Source: Bacteroides sp. (GTDB taxonomy: Bacteria > Bacteroidota > Bacteroidia > Bacteroidales > Bacteroidaceae). Taken from it: a stretch of 64,000 nt of DNA. Below the pieces are notes generated by a model. That model did not search any database, was not told where the DNA came from, and worked only from the letters and a program-made list of their open reading frames with translations. A program made the position numbers and the translations under genes. The stretch covers positions 1 through 64,000 of the forward strand of contig JAJQAY010000084.1 in assembly GCA_021203515.1 (NCBI GenBank). The letters are read 5' to 3'. Below, piece after piece: positions 28,724-38,970 of this stretch. Positions within the stretch are counted from its first letter, which is position 1. Every line of letters begins with the position of its first letter.

Positions 28724-29434
28724 ATGGAAGAGTGGAAACAGAGAACCGGCCTCCTGTTTGGAGAAGATAAAATGGAGCGCTTGCGGCAAGCGCATGTGTT
28801 GGTCGTAGGGCTGGGTGGCGTGGGCGCTTATGCGGCGGAAATGATTTGCCGTGCAGGCGTAGGGCGAATGACGATTGTGGATGCCGATACGGTTCAGCCC
28901 ACTAATATCAACAGGCAGTTACCTGCTCTGCATTCCACTTTGGGCATGAAGAAAGCGGAAGTGCTCGAAGCCCGTTTCAGGGATATTAATCCGGAGATAC
29001 AACTGACCGTGCTGCCCGTATTCCTGAAAGACGAAAACATCCCCGAACTGTTGGAGGCTGCGCACTATGATTTCGTGGTAGACGCCATCGACACCCTTGC
29101 CCCGAAGTGCCACCTGATAGCGGAAGCGATGAAAAAGCACATCAAAATCGTGTCGAGCATGGGCGCGGGGGCAAAGAGCGATATTACCCAGGTACGTTTT
29201 GCCGATATATGGGATACGTACCATTGCGGACTGAGCAAGGCGGTGAGAAAGCGTTTGCAGAAGATGGGGCTGAAGCGGAAACTCCCGGTAGTGTTCAGCA
29301 CCGAGCAGGCAGATGCCAATGCGGTATTACTGACGGAAGACGAGCAGAATAAGAAGTCCACTTGCGGCACGGTGAGCTATATGCCGGCCGTCTTTGGCTG
29401 CTATCTGGCTGAATATGTGATAAAGAGGCTATGA
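28724..29434 (+). CDS. tcdA: tRNA threonylcarbamoyladenosine dehydratase
   Basis: A 236-residue E1-like ATP-dependent enzyme that cyclises t6A37 of tRNA to ct6A. The start chosen is ATG at 28724 (MEEWKQRTGLLFGEDK); a GTG 12 nt earlier lies within repeat sequence. Motifs: nucleotide-binding VLVVGLGGVGAYAAEMICRAGVG, VDADTVQPTNINRQLPAL, DAIDTLAPKCHLI, and a CGTVSYMPAVFG end. Length and order match CsdL/TcdA. It is followed 62 bp later by the LolD-like ATPase gene, possibly co-transcribed. Confidence 0.93.
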   Translation: MEEWKQRTGLLFGEDKMERLRQAHVLVVGLGGVGAYAAEMICRAGVGRMTIVDADTVQPTNINRQLPALHSTLGMKKAEVLEARFRDINPEIQLTVLPVFLKDENIPELLEAAHYDFVVDAIDTLAPKCHLIAEAMKKHIKIVSSMGAGAKSDITQVRFADIWDTYHCGLSKAVRKRLQKMGLKRKLPVVFSTEQADANAVLLTEDEQNKKSTCGTVSYMPAVFGCYLAEYVIKRL

Positions 29435-29444
29435 CAATAAGTAT

Positions 29445-29484
29445 TGAAACTATTCTCCTTCCCCTTTAGGGGAACGAGGGGTTT
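29445..29484. repeat. Half copy of the CCCCTTTAGGGG element, 5' of the LolD-like gene
   Basis: A 35-nt stretch here (AACTATTCTCCTTCCCC..., 29449-29483) is identical to the right arm of the element at 36178-36264. It ends 12 bp before the start codon at 29497. Confidence 0.7.
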
Positions 29485-29496
29485 AAAAAATTAAAT

Positions 29497-30147
29497 ATGA
29501 TACGACTAGAAGGAATAACGAAAAGCTTCGGCAACTTGCAAGTGTTGCGCGGCATCGACATGGAGATAGAAAAAGGAGAGATAGTCAGCATTGTCGGCCC
29601 CAGCGGGGCAGGCAAGACTACCTTGCTGCAAATCATGGGCACGTTGGACATGCCGGATAGCGGTCTGGTAATGATTAACGGTACTCAGGTCAATAAGATG
29701 AAAGAGAAGGAACTTTCCGCTTTCCGCAACAAGCACATCGGCTTCGTCTTCCAGTTCCACCAACTGCTGCCGGAGTTTACCGCTTTGGAGAACGTAATGA
29801 TACCCGCCTTCATTGCCGGCTTGGGGCAGCAAGAAGCAAAAGCCGCCGCAACGGAGATACTGGACTTTATGGGACCGGCCGAACGCGCTTCGCATAAACC
29901 TAATGAACTTTCCGGCGGAGAGAAACAGCGTGTAGCAGTGGCACGCGCCCTGATTAACCATCCGGCAGTAGTGCTTGCCGATGAACCGTCAGGCAGCCTG
30001 GATACTCATAACAAGGAAGAACTGCACCAACTGTTCTTCGATTTGCGCAACCGCCTGGGGCAGACATTTGTGATTGTGACGCACGACGAAGGCTTGGCGC
30101 AGATTACCGACCGCACGATACATTTGAAGGACGGATGTGTAGTGTGA
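29497..30147 (+). CDS. lolD: LolD-like ABC transporter ATP-binding protein
   Basis: A 216-residue ATPase of the LolD/MacB group, which powers lipoprotein release from the inner membrane or related MacB-type export. Walker [19 protein letters not shown] at about 34-51, Q-loop [10 protein letters not shown], signature [15 protein letters not shown] and Walker [13 protein letters not shown] followed by the switch His in VIVTHDEG. No membrane partner (LolC/E) is adjacent, which is common in Bacteroidetes. The symbol is by family resemblance. Confidence 0.85.
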   Translation: MIRLEGITKSFGNLQVLRGIDMEIEKGEIVSIVGPSGAGKTTLLQIMGTLDMPDSGLVMINGTQVNKMKEKELSAFRNKHIGFVFQFHQLLPEFTALENVMIPAFIAGLGQQEAKAAATEILDFMGPAERASHKPNELSGGEKQRVAVARALINHPAVVLADEPSGSLDTHNKEELHQLFFDLRNRLGQTFVIVTHDEGLAQITDRTIHLKDGCVV

Positions 30148-30163
30148 TTTAAGAAGTTTGCTT

Positions 30164-30227
30164 TATCTTTGCAGCATATGCTTACCCCGCTTCCCGTCGG
30201 AACAGCGCACTCAGGGTAAGCTTTTTT
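30164..30227 (+). terminator. Hairpin terminator after lolD, with a promoter-like box in front (possible small RNA)
   Basis: The stem GCTTACCC / GGGTAAGC (30180-30221) with a nested CGCT/AGCG stem is followed by T6. A perfect TATCTTTG box lies at 30164-30171. The simplest reading is the lolD terminator; the promoter box would also allow a transcript of about 50 nt. Confidence 0.6.
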
Positions 30228-30247
30228 ATTTTACCTCAAGTGATAAT

Positions 30248-30356
30248 TTAACGTGAGTTCGATATAACTGTACTAACTCAATTCCCCTCCTCCTGGGAGG
30301 AGGGGAATTGAGTTACTTCCGTTTCTTGTATCGAACTCACGTTAATTTATTGCAGT
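30248..30356. repeat. Large imperfect palindrome with nested purine-rich stem
   Basis: Outer arms TTAACGTGAGTTCGATA / TATCGAACTCACGTTAA enclose inner arms AACTCAATTCCCCTCCTCC / GGAGGAGGGGAATTGAGTT. No ORF crosses it. Confidence 0.8.
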
Positions 30357-30360
30357 CTAA

Positions 30361-30515
30361 GCCTGAAAGGTTTTCATCTTATGGCCCAGGCAACGCCTTT
30401 TATAGCCTAGGGCAATGCCCTGTGTATATGTCCTTGTAGGGGTGCAAAAGTTCCCCACCGGGGAACGGGTCGTTCCTCACCGGGGAACAAGGTGTTCGGC
30501 ACCGGGGGAACGGAA
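30361..30515. repeat. 22-bp-pitch array of short palindromes
   Basis: Three clear units, GTTCCCCACCGGGGAAC, GTTCCTCACCGGGGAAC and GTTCGGCACCGGGGGAAC, begin at 30450, 30472 and 30494. Upstream, degenerate units with the same 22-bp pitch begin at 30361, 30383 (GGCAACGCC), 30405 (GGGCAATGCCC) and 30427. Confidence 0.75.
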
Positions 30516-30531
30516 AGGAGGCTATTGAGGG

Positions 30532-30730
30532 AAATGATAATTTAGTATCTCACCACAGATTACACAGATTAACACAGATTATTTTTATTGAAACGCAGAT
30601 TAACGCAGATTTTCGCAAAGGGAACTCTATCATAATAAATAATCTGCGTGAATTTGCGTTAATCTGCGTTTCTTTAATTTTTCCCTTAAATCTGTGTTAA
30701 TCTGTGTAATCTGTGGTGAACTAAATTCCC
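30532..30730. repeat. Composite hairpin element with nested ACAGATTA and CGCAGATT arms
   Basis: It begins AAATGATAATTTAG and ends CTAAATTCCC. Outer arms CACCACAGATTACACAGATT / AATCTGTGTAATCTGTGGTG enclose inner arms GAAACGCAGATTAACGCAG / CTGCGTTAATCTGCGTTTC. It lies between the convergent lolD and MFS genes and runs up to the MFS stop codon. Confidence 0.8.
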
Positions 30731-30732
30731 TT

Positions 30733-32179
30733 CTAACTGCATTTCCTCTTATCCGGTAATACCTCTCTGCCGAAAATCCCCGTAACCAAAGCACCCGTCA
30801 ACTGGACAATGATAGATACCCAAAGTACTAATTCCGCCCCCTTGGCAAGCAGCATAGGGATGAAGAGTACGTCCAACACAGCTCCTAACTTGCCAATTGC
30901 GGCGGCAAGCCCCGCACCTTCGCCACGGTCGGCAACGGGGTAGATTTGAGAAGGGATGATGAACGTCATCAGGTGCGGCCCGGCATTGAGGAATAGCTCA
31001 AATATCATAAACCCGGCAATGGCAAGCCAAACGGGTAGATGATATTTGTATGCCACAAGCAACAGTAGCAACCCGACGGCACAGAGAATAAATCCCCCTA
31101 TCTGAATGCGCACGTGATACCAACGGTTCACAAGAAAAAGCCCCAATGCAAAGCCCGGAAGGATAAAGAAGTTGATCCATACCGTAATCTCTATCGAATT
31201 GGTGATGCGATGCAGGCCATCCGCCAAAGTAGTGCTTGACAATGCACTGCCGGAAGACGGTTCTAATCCGAGCGCCATTACCAATATTGGCAGAAAGACG
31301 CCGATGCCATACACGCCCAATCCCTCGCACGCCCAAGGTATGCCGCTAAAAACAACCCTTTTCAGGTTCTTGCCCCGAAACAAGCTCGCCAACGATACTT
31401 TCTGTACTTCTTTCTTTCTCCGGCGGTTACGGATTTCGCCCATTTCCATATCAGCGCCGATGTGATGATGTATCTCCGCTCCGGACGTCTGTTTTCTCTC
31501 TATCACCTCCACATCCGGTCCGAGGAAATAGCGTACGGCGGCTTCGGCTTCTGCCGGACGTCCGCAGGTCATCAGCCACCCCGGGCTCTGTGCAAAGCGG
31601 ATGCGTAGAAGCGCTGTCAGCAGAGCAGATACGGAGATTATCAATAACAAGCAATTCCATAACTCGGGACTGCTCCAGTCTTTCAGCAGAAAGAAGCAGA
31701 CCAACGCCACGAGGATATTGCCCAAAGACGATGAAGCCTTCGCCACCCCTACCATGAAAAGCCGCCAACGACGGGGCATGATTTCGGAAATATAGTCGGA
31801 GTCAAGACTATAGTCGCCGTCAATGCCGACCCCATGAAGAACAGCCCTACAACTAGTCCGGAAAGCGTCGAAGTAAAATAAGCCAGTAGCGAAGCCAACA
31901 GCACGACAAACGGACAAAGACGGAAGAAAAAAGATAACCATACTTATCGCTCAACCGACCAAAGAACAAAGAGCCGACCGTGATGCCAATCAGACTGGTA
32001 CAGGTCACGAGCCCCAGCTGAAAAGACGTCAGTTCCAGGTGGCGAAGCATCTGTATCATGGGAAGTATGATCCCGACCAGTGTTGCAAGCCCCGCACCGA
32101 TAATCTGCCCCATAGAGGCCACTAGCAATACCCGGAAGTGTCCCCAGCGCAGGGGCATCGTATCCATATTTACAGCCAT
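30733..32179 (-). CDS. MFS transporter (frame broken)
   Basis: A major facilitator of about 480 residues. The N-terminus (RWGHFRVLLVASMGQIIGAGLATLVGIILP) is followed by the MFS loop 2-3 motif GSLFFGRLSDKYGY (G-x-L-x-D-K-x-G), and the C-terminal half has six hydrophobic segments (MTFIIPSQIYPVADRGEGAGLAAAIGKLGA). Two indels break it: a T7-to-T6 run at about 31927-31932 (GYLFFFRLCPFVVLL expected) and a missing G near 31835 (FFMGVGIDGDYSL). It lies 32 bp after the urea channel gene, so it is probably the last gene of the urease operon; the substrate is unknown. Confidence 0.78.
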
Positions 32180-32185
32180 CTTGAT

Positions 32186-32217
32186 AATTACGAATTACTA
32201 ACCACTAATCACTAATC
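32186..32217. repeat. AATTACG/ACTAATC heptamer repeat between urea channel and MFS genes
   Basis: Degenerate 7-nt units (minus strand GGGATTAGTGATTAGTGGTT, then AGTAATTCGTAATTA) fill the gap. The TAG stop of the urea channel gene is part of the repeat. Confidence 0.6.
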
Positions 32218-33204
32218 CCTCTTCTTGCGCCAGTTTGAGTGGTCGGGTTCTTTCTCATCGAACTTATAAAGCGGGAGCAGGAACAGCCACGTAGTGAGAC
32301 AGAACGGACCTGTGAACGTAGGCATCCCGAACGGCATCATCATAGCATCCATACCCGCCTGAACAAACACGGTAACGATAATTCCCAGCAACGCCCAAAT
32401 GGCCGAACGCCAATTAGGCTTGTAGAACGTACATCCCAACGCGATAGCCGTCAATACGGGGCTAAAGCCGAAAAGCCCGTTGGCAATGTCACTTCCCCCG
32501 GCCCCGAAAAGCAATGCCACAGCAAGCGCAAGCGCCGAACCGATATCTGCCCACAAGGCCGCCCAACGGCTACTGACAAACAGGGCCACCAGGAAGAATA
32601 TACCGGTCACCCACGAATTTATCAGAAAGACCTGCGCGATGCCTTTCAGCCAGTAGACCACCAGCGAACCGAAGCTAAGATCGAGCGAGGTAGAGAGATG
32701 CGTAGTCAGTTCCGGCGCCGACATGTACTCGGGTGGCATCCCCTGCAACATCCGTGCAGCAAAGAGGAACAGCCAAGACATGAACACAAAGGGAAAAGTA
32801 AAAGAATTCGTTTTCCACGGAGCCATTACGTTGTTAAACCCCGTGCGCACCCAAGTGGTGGAAATGGCACAGATAATCAGTGCCAGCCACATCAATGGCG
32901 TATCGCCCAAGAAAGAAGGAAACGCGCACCCCACCAGAATACCGTTAAATCCCCAAAGTCCTTCCACACCGTCACCGTAGGGCTGGCGCAACACATAACC
33001 CGCAAGCGTGGAAACCACCACACCTACCACTGCTCCCCATGCCACAGCAGGCTGACCTGCCTCATAGGCTCCCCAGAATATTCCGCAAAGGAATAACAAC
33101 CCTGTCTAAGCATTACCTTGAAACATCACCTGTCCGCCACCTCGCAACATCGCGCGGACGTACCCCGTGATGTCGGGAGCTTTAGTTACATTTTCATCAA
33201 TCAT
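32212..33204 (-). CDS. UT-family urea channel (one in-frame stop)
   Basis: About 330 residues when started at 33204 (MIDENVTKAPDITGYVRAMLRGGGQVMFQ). Hallmarks of urea transporters are QVMFQGNA, GLWGFNGILVGCAFPSFLG and, in the second repeat, ANGLFGFSPVLTAIALGCTF, the two LPxxTxPF-equivalent halves being VMAPWKTNSFTFPFV and MPTFTGPFCLTTWLF. A TAG at 33106-33108 interrupts the first helix (NA-stop-TGLLFLCGIFWGAYEAGQPA). Ten hydrophobic segments. It follows ureD by 36 bp, so it would supply urea to the urease encoded upstream. Confidence 0.87.
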
Positions 33205-33240
33205 AACGTTACTATTTAGGTTAATAATAAGAGTTTCTAC

Positions 33241-34202
33241 TTAACGCCAAGGGAACTCCGCAGGTAGCGGGCGCCCTTTTATCTCTTGTCGTACCAGCGA
33301 ACAGAACTCACGCACCTGCTTCTTCACTGGTCCCGGCTCCATGCCGAGTACTTTGTACAGCAATCCGCTATCGCCCGGCAAATGAGTGATGCCGGCGGCA
33401 ATCTTTCGTTCCCGGTCGATAAAGGCGGTCGCTTTGCGGTAGATATTGTCCGCATGTTCTTTGGGAGTCATCACGATGACGTTGGCAAAGACATCGTACT
33501 CATCCATAATGCCGAGGACACGGGGGGAGATTGCTTCTCGGGACAAATCACAAACTTCTCACGGAACAGTTGTTCGCCGTCCGGTCGCCCTCCGTGTGTG
33601 CATACCGACAGGATATCGTATGCAAAGAGCTCCCCTTCCTTATAATACTTCCTGCCACCCATGAAAATCTCCGAGTAGAACACGGTGGCCGAAGGGGCTA
33701 CCCGTATACAAGTGTCGGAAATGAAACGGGTGTGGCGGCAGGGAATGACGGGTTCGGGAAGAAACTCCAGATAGGCCCCTTCTTCGAGCGTGATGCGCTG
33801 TACCAAGCCGGAGTAGTTGTAGTGCATCTCCGCCAGTTTGGTAGCCGCGCCTGTCGAGACGAAAGCAAAGGCGTTCTTCCGCACCGTGATATTCTGGTCG
33901 TAGCGGCCATCGTCCACATTAGGCCCGCCGGACGAGAGGATATACACGCAGGGCATTTCCGGCATCTCCTCGTCAAAGTAGAGTTCCTGTTGCACGATGA
34001 GCGGTGCACGGCGGTCGAGGTCGCGCAGGATACACCTTCCGTGCGGGTCTATCTCAAAGCCGAGGTTCAGGTAGCCATGCTTGCCCGGAGCGCCTACGTA
34101 CATTGCTTTGGGTTCTTCCAGATAAGGCGCCATTTCGCGGGCGGAAGAGAAATCGACTGCCGGACGTGCGGTACGTTCTTTGGTTAATGGTTCGGTAATC
34201 AT
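33241..34202 (-). CDS. ureD: Urease accessory protein UreD (frame broken)
   Basis: About 320 residues of the UreD/UreH family, the scaffold that binds apo-urease with UreF and UreG for nickel insertion. Recognisable segments: YLNLGFEIDPHGRCILRDLDRRAPLIVQQELYFDEEMPEMPCVYILSSGGPNVDDGRYDQNI, FVSTGAATKLAEM, YSGLVQRITLEEGAYLEFLPEPVIPCRHTRF. A missing base in the G6 run at 33522-33527 breaks the frame; a G7 would give PEKQSPPRVLGIMDEYDVFANVIVMTP, which matches the family. It lies 6 bp after ureG. Confidence 0.88.
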
Positions 34203-34208
34203 AAGCCG

Positions 34209-34834
34209 CTATTCTTTACCGGTTTTGTCGAACAATGCCATGCGGAAAATCAAATCAACCACTTCGTCAATGCCCTCTCCGGTCATGCAATTGGTAAAGA
34301 CGAACGGTTTGCCGGGACGCATCAGTTCGGAGTCGTGCTTCATCACTTCCAAGCTGGCATGCACATAGGGGGCAAGGTCGGTTTTGTTGATAACCAATAT
34401 ATCCGATTGCGAAATGCCGGGGCCGTCCTTGCGGGGTATCTTATCGCCCGCCGCCACGTCGATAACGTAGATGAAGAAGTCCACCAGTGCCGGGCTGAAA
34501 GTCAAGGTCAGGTTATCACCCCCGACTCTATCAGCACAATGTCGCCGTCGGGAAACTTGGCTTCCATTTCTTCCACGGCAGCGATGTTCATGGAAGGGTC
34601 TTCACGCACCGCCGTATGTGGGCAAGCACCCGTCTCTACACCGATAATGCATTCCTCTACCAGAACGCCTTTCAGCATCTTGCGCACGTGCTTGGCGTCT
34701 TCGGTTATCACAATATCGTTGATTATAATCAGGACTTTCATTCCCAAGTCGAGAAGACGCGGGGTAATAGCTTCAATAAAGGCGGTTTTTCCTGAACCGA
34801 CAGGCCCGCCTATTCCAATTCTACATGTACTCAT
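34209..34834 (-). CDS. ureG: Urease accessory GTPase UreG (frame broken)
   Basis: About 209 residues. SIMIBI GTPase that delivers nickel to urease. P-loop [19 protein letters not shown], metal-binding CPH motif in [56 protein letters not shown] and the base-recognition [11 protein letters not shown] are all visible. The frame breaks at the C5 run at 34519-34523 (ESGGDNL needs one more G on the coding strand). Gap to ureF upstream is 18 bp. Confidence 0.92.
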
Positions 34835-34852
34835 TTCTTTATCTTAATTTAA

Positions 34853-35545
34853 TCAGTTCATAAACATACGCATGTTCCCTTTCTCGTGCAGCGAGGCAGG
34901 GATATCTATCTGGGGAACGAATGCGTTCATATCCGCCAAAGTCAGGGTGCGGACTTCTTCATATAAATCGCGCGATTGCTCACAAAGCCTGAACAGGATG
35001 CGCTGCGTGTCATAGTGGGACACCTTTACGCAACGGAGCGCCGCACCCAGAACCATATTGATAGCGCCATACTGGTGCGAGCAGAACAGTTCTTCTTCAG
35101 TAAGCCCCGCCAATGAGAAGGTCAGCGCCTGCGCCACCGGATAAGTGCCGGGCGTTGTTTCCTTGCGGATGTCGTCCAACCACTGCTGCAAGACGGGTTT
35201 GTCGAAGATATGGATACTTAGTTCCGCCAGTTTCTTTCCCATACGGCGAAGCATCTGGCGGGCTTCTTCGTTCATCTTGAAGAGCATCAGTTGGCGGTCG
35301 GCGGCAACCAGTTCCCCGTACTTGTCCTCGCAGGCGGCACGAAAAGCGTGCAGGGCGACTATTCCGTCACTATAAGCGGCCTGCAGGGCAATGGCGTGGG
35401 CGTATTTCTCCAGAGTGTCGCCATTATATACGATACCCTCATGGGCAGCAGTCTCCAGTCCGTTAGAGAAAGAGAAAGTCCCTACCGGAAAGGCCGAATC
35501 CGTAAATTGCAGCAGACGCATGACGGTTGTTATATTCTTATTCAT
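34853..35545 (-). CDS. ureF: Urease accessory protein UreF
   Basis: A 230-residue all-helical UreF. Typical start LLQFTDSAFPVGTFSFSNGLETAAHEGIV, central AFRAACEDKYGELVAADRQLMLFKMNEEARQMLRRMGKKL and C-terminal FSCHQYGA-like LFCSHQYGAINMVLGAALRCVKVSHYDTQRILF. It acts as the GTPase-gating factor in the UreDFG complex. Intact reading frame, 16 bp after ureE. Confidence 0.92.
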   Translation of the reverse strand: MNKNITTVMRLLQFTDSAFPVGTFSFSNGLETAAHEGIVYNGDTLEKYAHAIALQAAYSDGIVALHAFRAACEDKYGELVAADRQLMLFKMNEEARQMLRRMGKKLAELSIHIFDKPVLQQWLDDIRKETTPGTYPVAQALTFSLAGLTEEELFCSHQYGAINMVLGAALRCVKVSHYDTQRILFRLCEQSRDLYEEVRTLTLADMNAFVPQIDIPASLHEKGNMRMFMN

Positions 35546-35561
35546 ACCTCAATCCGTTGAT

Positions 35562-36161
35562 TTAATGATGATGAGGGTGGGTGTGCTCATGAACGGCGTT
35601 GTGCCCGTCCTCGTGGGAGTGGCTCTCCTGCCCGGCTCCACCGAACAAACGTCTTATCTCATGAGGCGCCAGATAAGGAATGATTTCCATTCCCTTCTGA
35701 AATTCATAGGTGATGCCTTCGATGTGATGCGTCTCCATGACACTTAGCATGACCTTTTTATCTACCGTAAGCGGTACATATACTTTAGTGCCTTTCACTA
35801 CCGCAGGCCAGTGCTGGTTGCCGATAGCATGTCCCAGTTCCACAGAAATACGTATCATAGTTTCCGCGTCTTTGGTTTGCAGGGCGCTCATGTCGATGAC
35901 GAGCACCGGGCTTAGTTCGATACGCAGCACGATTGCTTTCTTTTCTTCGGGCGAATAATAAATAATGTCCCCGTCTATCACTTGCGAATGGCGCTTGAGC
36001 GCAATGGGATACTCTTCCCCTTTTTCGTTCTTTGCGAGGAAACGGCTTTTCTGCGCCGTCCATTGGTCTAAGTAAATATTCTCTATCTCGACATCCTTCA
36101 GTTTCTCTCCCCACTCGGGCGACTGGAGCATGTTTCCTATGATTTCGGTATATATCTTCAT
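35562..36161 (-). CDS. ureE: Urease accessory nickel metallochaperone UreE
   Basis: A 199-residue UreE with the N-terminal peptide-binding domain (DVEIENIYLDQWTAQKSRFLAKNEKGEEYPIALKR), the metal-binding domain with AIGNQHWPAVVKG (the conserved interface His) and a His-rich tail (SHSHEDGHNAVHEHTHPHHH) able to bind extra nickel. The domain between residues about 95 and 160 is complete. It begins 17 bp from a CCCCTTTAGGGG repeat that separates it from ureC. Confidence 0.92.
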   Translation of the reverse strand: MKIYTEIIGNMLQSPEWGEKLKDVEIENIYLDQWTAQKSRFLAKNEKGEEYPIALKRHSQVIDGDIIYYSPEEKKAIVLRIELSPVLVIDMSALQTKDAETMIRISVELGHAIGNQHWPAVVKGTKVYVPLTVDKKVMLSVMETHHIEGITYEFQKGMEIIPYLAPHEIRRLFGGAGQESHSHEDGHNAVHEHTHPHHH

Positions 36162-36177
36162 AATTTATTTGTTTTTT

Positions 36178-36264
36178 ACCCCCCGCCCCCCTAAAGGGGG
36201 AGGGGAATACTTCATTTGTTATATAGCAAAACTATTCTCCTTCCCCTTTAGGGGAACGAGGGGT
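36178..36264. repeat. CCCCTTTAGGGG inverted-repeat element between ureC and ureE
   Basis: Left arm CCCCCCTAAAGGGGGAGGGG and right arm CCTTCCCCTTTAGGGGAACG flank a 30-nt centre that contains GAATACTT and ACTAT, features shared with the element at 53267-53343. Confidence 0.75.
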
Positions 36265-36269
36265 AGTAA

Positions 36270-37987
36270 TTAACTAAACCAGTACAACTGTGCCAAAGAA
36301 AATTCCTTAGCAGGTGGTATATAGGCGCGTACACCGTCGACCAATACGTCGAACGTCTCCGGATTGACCTCAATCTTCGGCATAGCACCGTTGCGCACCA
36401 TGTCGCACTTGGTCAATTGCCGTGTGCGACGCATGGGATATACGATTCGTTCCAATCCCAATTTCTCCTTGATACCCAAGTCATAAGCTGCTCTCGATAC
36501 GAACGATACGCTGGTCTTAGGCAACGTCTGGCCGAAAGCACCGAACATCGGACGATAGTAGCAAGGCTGCGGCGTAGGCAACGACGCATTGGGATCGCCC
36601 ATATCCGCCCAGTTGATAAGACCGCCCTTGATAACCAACTTCGGTTTCGCTCCAAAGAATTGGGGTTCCCAAAGTACGAGATCGGCCATTTTGCCTTTCT
36701 CCACAGAGCCCAGTATGTCGGAGATACCGTAAGTGATAGTCGGGTTAATAGTAATCTTGGCAATGTAGCGCAGCACGCGGAAGCTATCGTTCTTCTCGGA
36801 GTCTTCCATAAGTTGCCACGCACCTTCTTCATATAAGAAGCCATTTGGAAAGTACGCATGAAGGACTCTCCTACACGTCCCATAGCTTGTGAATCGGAAG
36901 ATACCATAGACAAGACGCCCAAGTCATGCAGCACGTTCTCCGCAGCCTGCGTTTCGGGGCGTACACGGCTCTCGGCAAAGGCTACGTCGGAAGGTATTTT
37001 CGGGTTCAGATTATGGCATACCATAATCATGTCGAACAATTCCGCTTGTGAGTTGATGCCGAACGGCAGCGTCGGGTTAGTGGACGACGGAAGAACATTT
37101 GCCATAGAAGCAACTTTCAGCAAGTCGGGCGCATGGCCACCGCCCGCACCTTCGGTATGATAGGTGTGAATGGTACGTCCGTCGATGGCCGAAATGGTAT
37201 CTTCCACATATCCGCCTTCGTTCAGTGTGTCGGTGTGGATAGCCACCTGCACGTCATATTTATCAGCTGCCGACAGCGCTGCACGGATAGCCGCGCATGT
37301 AGAGCCCCAGTCTTCGTGTACTTTCAATCCGCAAGCACCCGCCACGATTTGTTCCTCGATAGCTTCGGCTACGGAGCAGTTTCCTTTAGCAAGAAATCCG
37401 ATATTGATAGGCAGGCCTTCTATGGATTGGAGCATACGTTCCAAGTTCCATTTGCCGGAAGTGATGGTCGTACCGTTCGTTCCGTCCGTCGGGCCGATGC
37501 CGCCACCCACGAGGGTGGTGATACCATTGCTCAGGCAGTTGTATGCCTGCTGCGGTGAAATGAAGTGCACATGGCCGTCGATGCCGGCAGCAGTAAGAAT
37601 CATGTGCTCTCCCGAAATGGCATCGGTAGAAGGACCGGTCACCAAGTCCGGATGCACACCTTGCATCACATTCGGGTTACCGGCTTTGCCTATTCCGGCA
37701 ATCTTGCCGTCTTTGATGCCCACGTCGGCCTTTACAACACCGAGTTTGGCATCGATTATGGTTACATTGGTGATTACCAAATCCAACGAGCCTTCGTGGG
37801 AAGTCATCGTATTGGCAAGTCCCATACCGTCACGGAGCGTCTTTCCACCTCCGTACACTACCTCATCTCCATAGACCCGCAGGTCCTTTTCAATCTCCAC
37901 ATATAAGCCCGTATTACCCAGACGGATTTTATCGCCTACGGTAGGATCGAACAAGTTGTTATACTCTTGTCTTGAAATTGTAGCCAT
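36270..37987 (-). CDS. ureC: Urease subunit alpha (frame broken)
   Basis: The catalytic subunit, about 572 residues, hydrolysing urea to ammonia and carbamate. Nickel ligands and catalytic residues are visible: His139/His141 (GIDGHVHFI), carbamylated Lys222 ([10 protein letters not shown]), His251 (AIHTDTLNE), His277 ([15 protein letters not shown]), flap Cys324-His325 (MVCHNLNP) and Asp365 ([12 protein letters not shown]). The frame breaks near 36815: one extra A would give [30 protein letters not shown]. The downstream half continues [23 protein letters not shown]. It follows ureB by 2 bp. Confidence 0.94.
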
Positions 37988-37989
37988 AT

Positions 37990-38517
37990 CTATTTATTAT
38001 TTAGGGTTTTAAAACCATTTTTCTCCATTCTCCGAATGGCTTTGAGGCGTGTAGGATAATAAGTCGGGAGGTCCTCTCCGCCGGTATATCCCATAGTCAG
38101 TCCGTTGAAGCCCAGCACACGGCGTTTGCCGCCGTAAGTGACGAGTTCCACTTCTTTTTCTTCACCCGGTTCGAAGCGAATGGCAGTGGTAGCCGGGATG
38201 TTCAGGTGATAGCCAAAGGCCGCGGGACGGTCGAACTCCATGTAGCGGTTCACCTCGAAAAAGTGGAAATGAGACCCGATTTGGATGGGGCGGTCGCCCG
38301 TGTTGCGCACTTTCAGCTTTATGGTTTTGCGATGCACATTATACTCGATAGGTGTATCGGCAAGGATTTCCCCACCTACTGCCACCGGCGTGGCGGGTGC
38401 AAATCCCGGAGTGTTGGGATAAGCAATGGGCGGCATTCCTTCGAAAACTCCCTGCGGCGTTTCATAACCGGTCGCAGTGTTCTGGCTCTTGGAACCAGTA
38501 GAATCATTCGTACTCAT
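37990..38517 (-). CDS. ureB: Urease subunit beta with N-terminal extension
   Basis: A 175-residue protein whose residues about 48-155 are the UreB fold: [75 protein letters not shown] and [17 protein letters not shown]. About 45 extra residues at the start ([21 protein letters not shown]...) and about 20 at the end make it longer than the usual 100-130-residue subunit. It lies between ureA (27 bp upstream) and ureC (2 bp downstream). The extension could affect oligomer packing; this is inference. Confidence 0.92.
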   Translation of the reverse strand: MSTNDSTGSKSQNTATGYETPQGVFEGMPPIAYPNTPGFAPATPVAVGGEILADTPIEYNVHRKTIKLKVRNTGDRPIQIGSHFHFFEVNRYMEFDRPAAFGYHLNIPATTAIRFEPGEEKEVELVTYGGKRRVLGFNGLTMGYTGGEDLPTYYPTRLKAIRRMEKNGFKTLNNK

Positions 38518-38544
38518 AATTAATGAATTTAGGTTAGGTTTGAA

Positions 38545-38847
38545 TTACTTAATAGGATTGTGGATACTCACCAGACGCGACCCGTCTGTAAATACGGCTT
38601 CCACTTGGAGGAGGTTAATCATGTCCGCCACTCCTTCCATTACATCCTCTTTCTTGAGAACATTCGCTGCTTCGGTCATCACTTCTTCCAGCGTTTTTCC
38701 CTCCCGAGCTCCTTCGAGCGCAGTGGAGGTAATGTACGCCACTGCTTCCGGGTGATTCAACTTCAGTCCTTTCTTGAGACGCCTCTCGGCAATCATTCCC
38801 AAGGAAAGCAACATAAGCTTGTCAATCTCTTTAGGTGTTAAATGCAT
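38545..38847 (-). CDS. ureA: Urease subunit gamma
   Basis: A 100-residue UreA of normal length: [53 protein letters not shown] and the C-terminal [25 protein letters not shown] end. It is the first structural gene of the urease operon. No sigma-ABfr-type promoter box is obvious in the 123 bp up to crcB, so transcription may start at or above crcB. Confidence 0.95.
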   Translation of the reverse strand: MHLTPKEIDKLMLLSLGMIAERRLKKGLKLNHPEAVAYITSTALEGAREGKTLEEVMTEAANVLKKEDVMEGVADMINLLQVEAVFTDGSRLVSIHNPIK

Positions 38848-38970
38848 AACTTAATAAATTTAATTAATAAATAGCTGTTAATCAGAGCCTCTACATCTGA
38901 CTTTGCTACAACAGCATCAAGTAAAAAAGGTTGCGCTACGATTGTGCAAACAGTCCGAGTTTAAGTTTCA

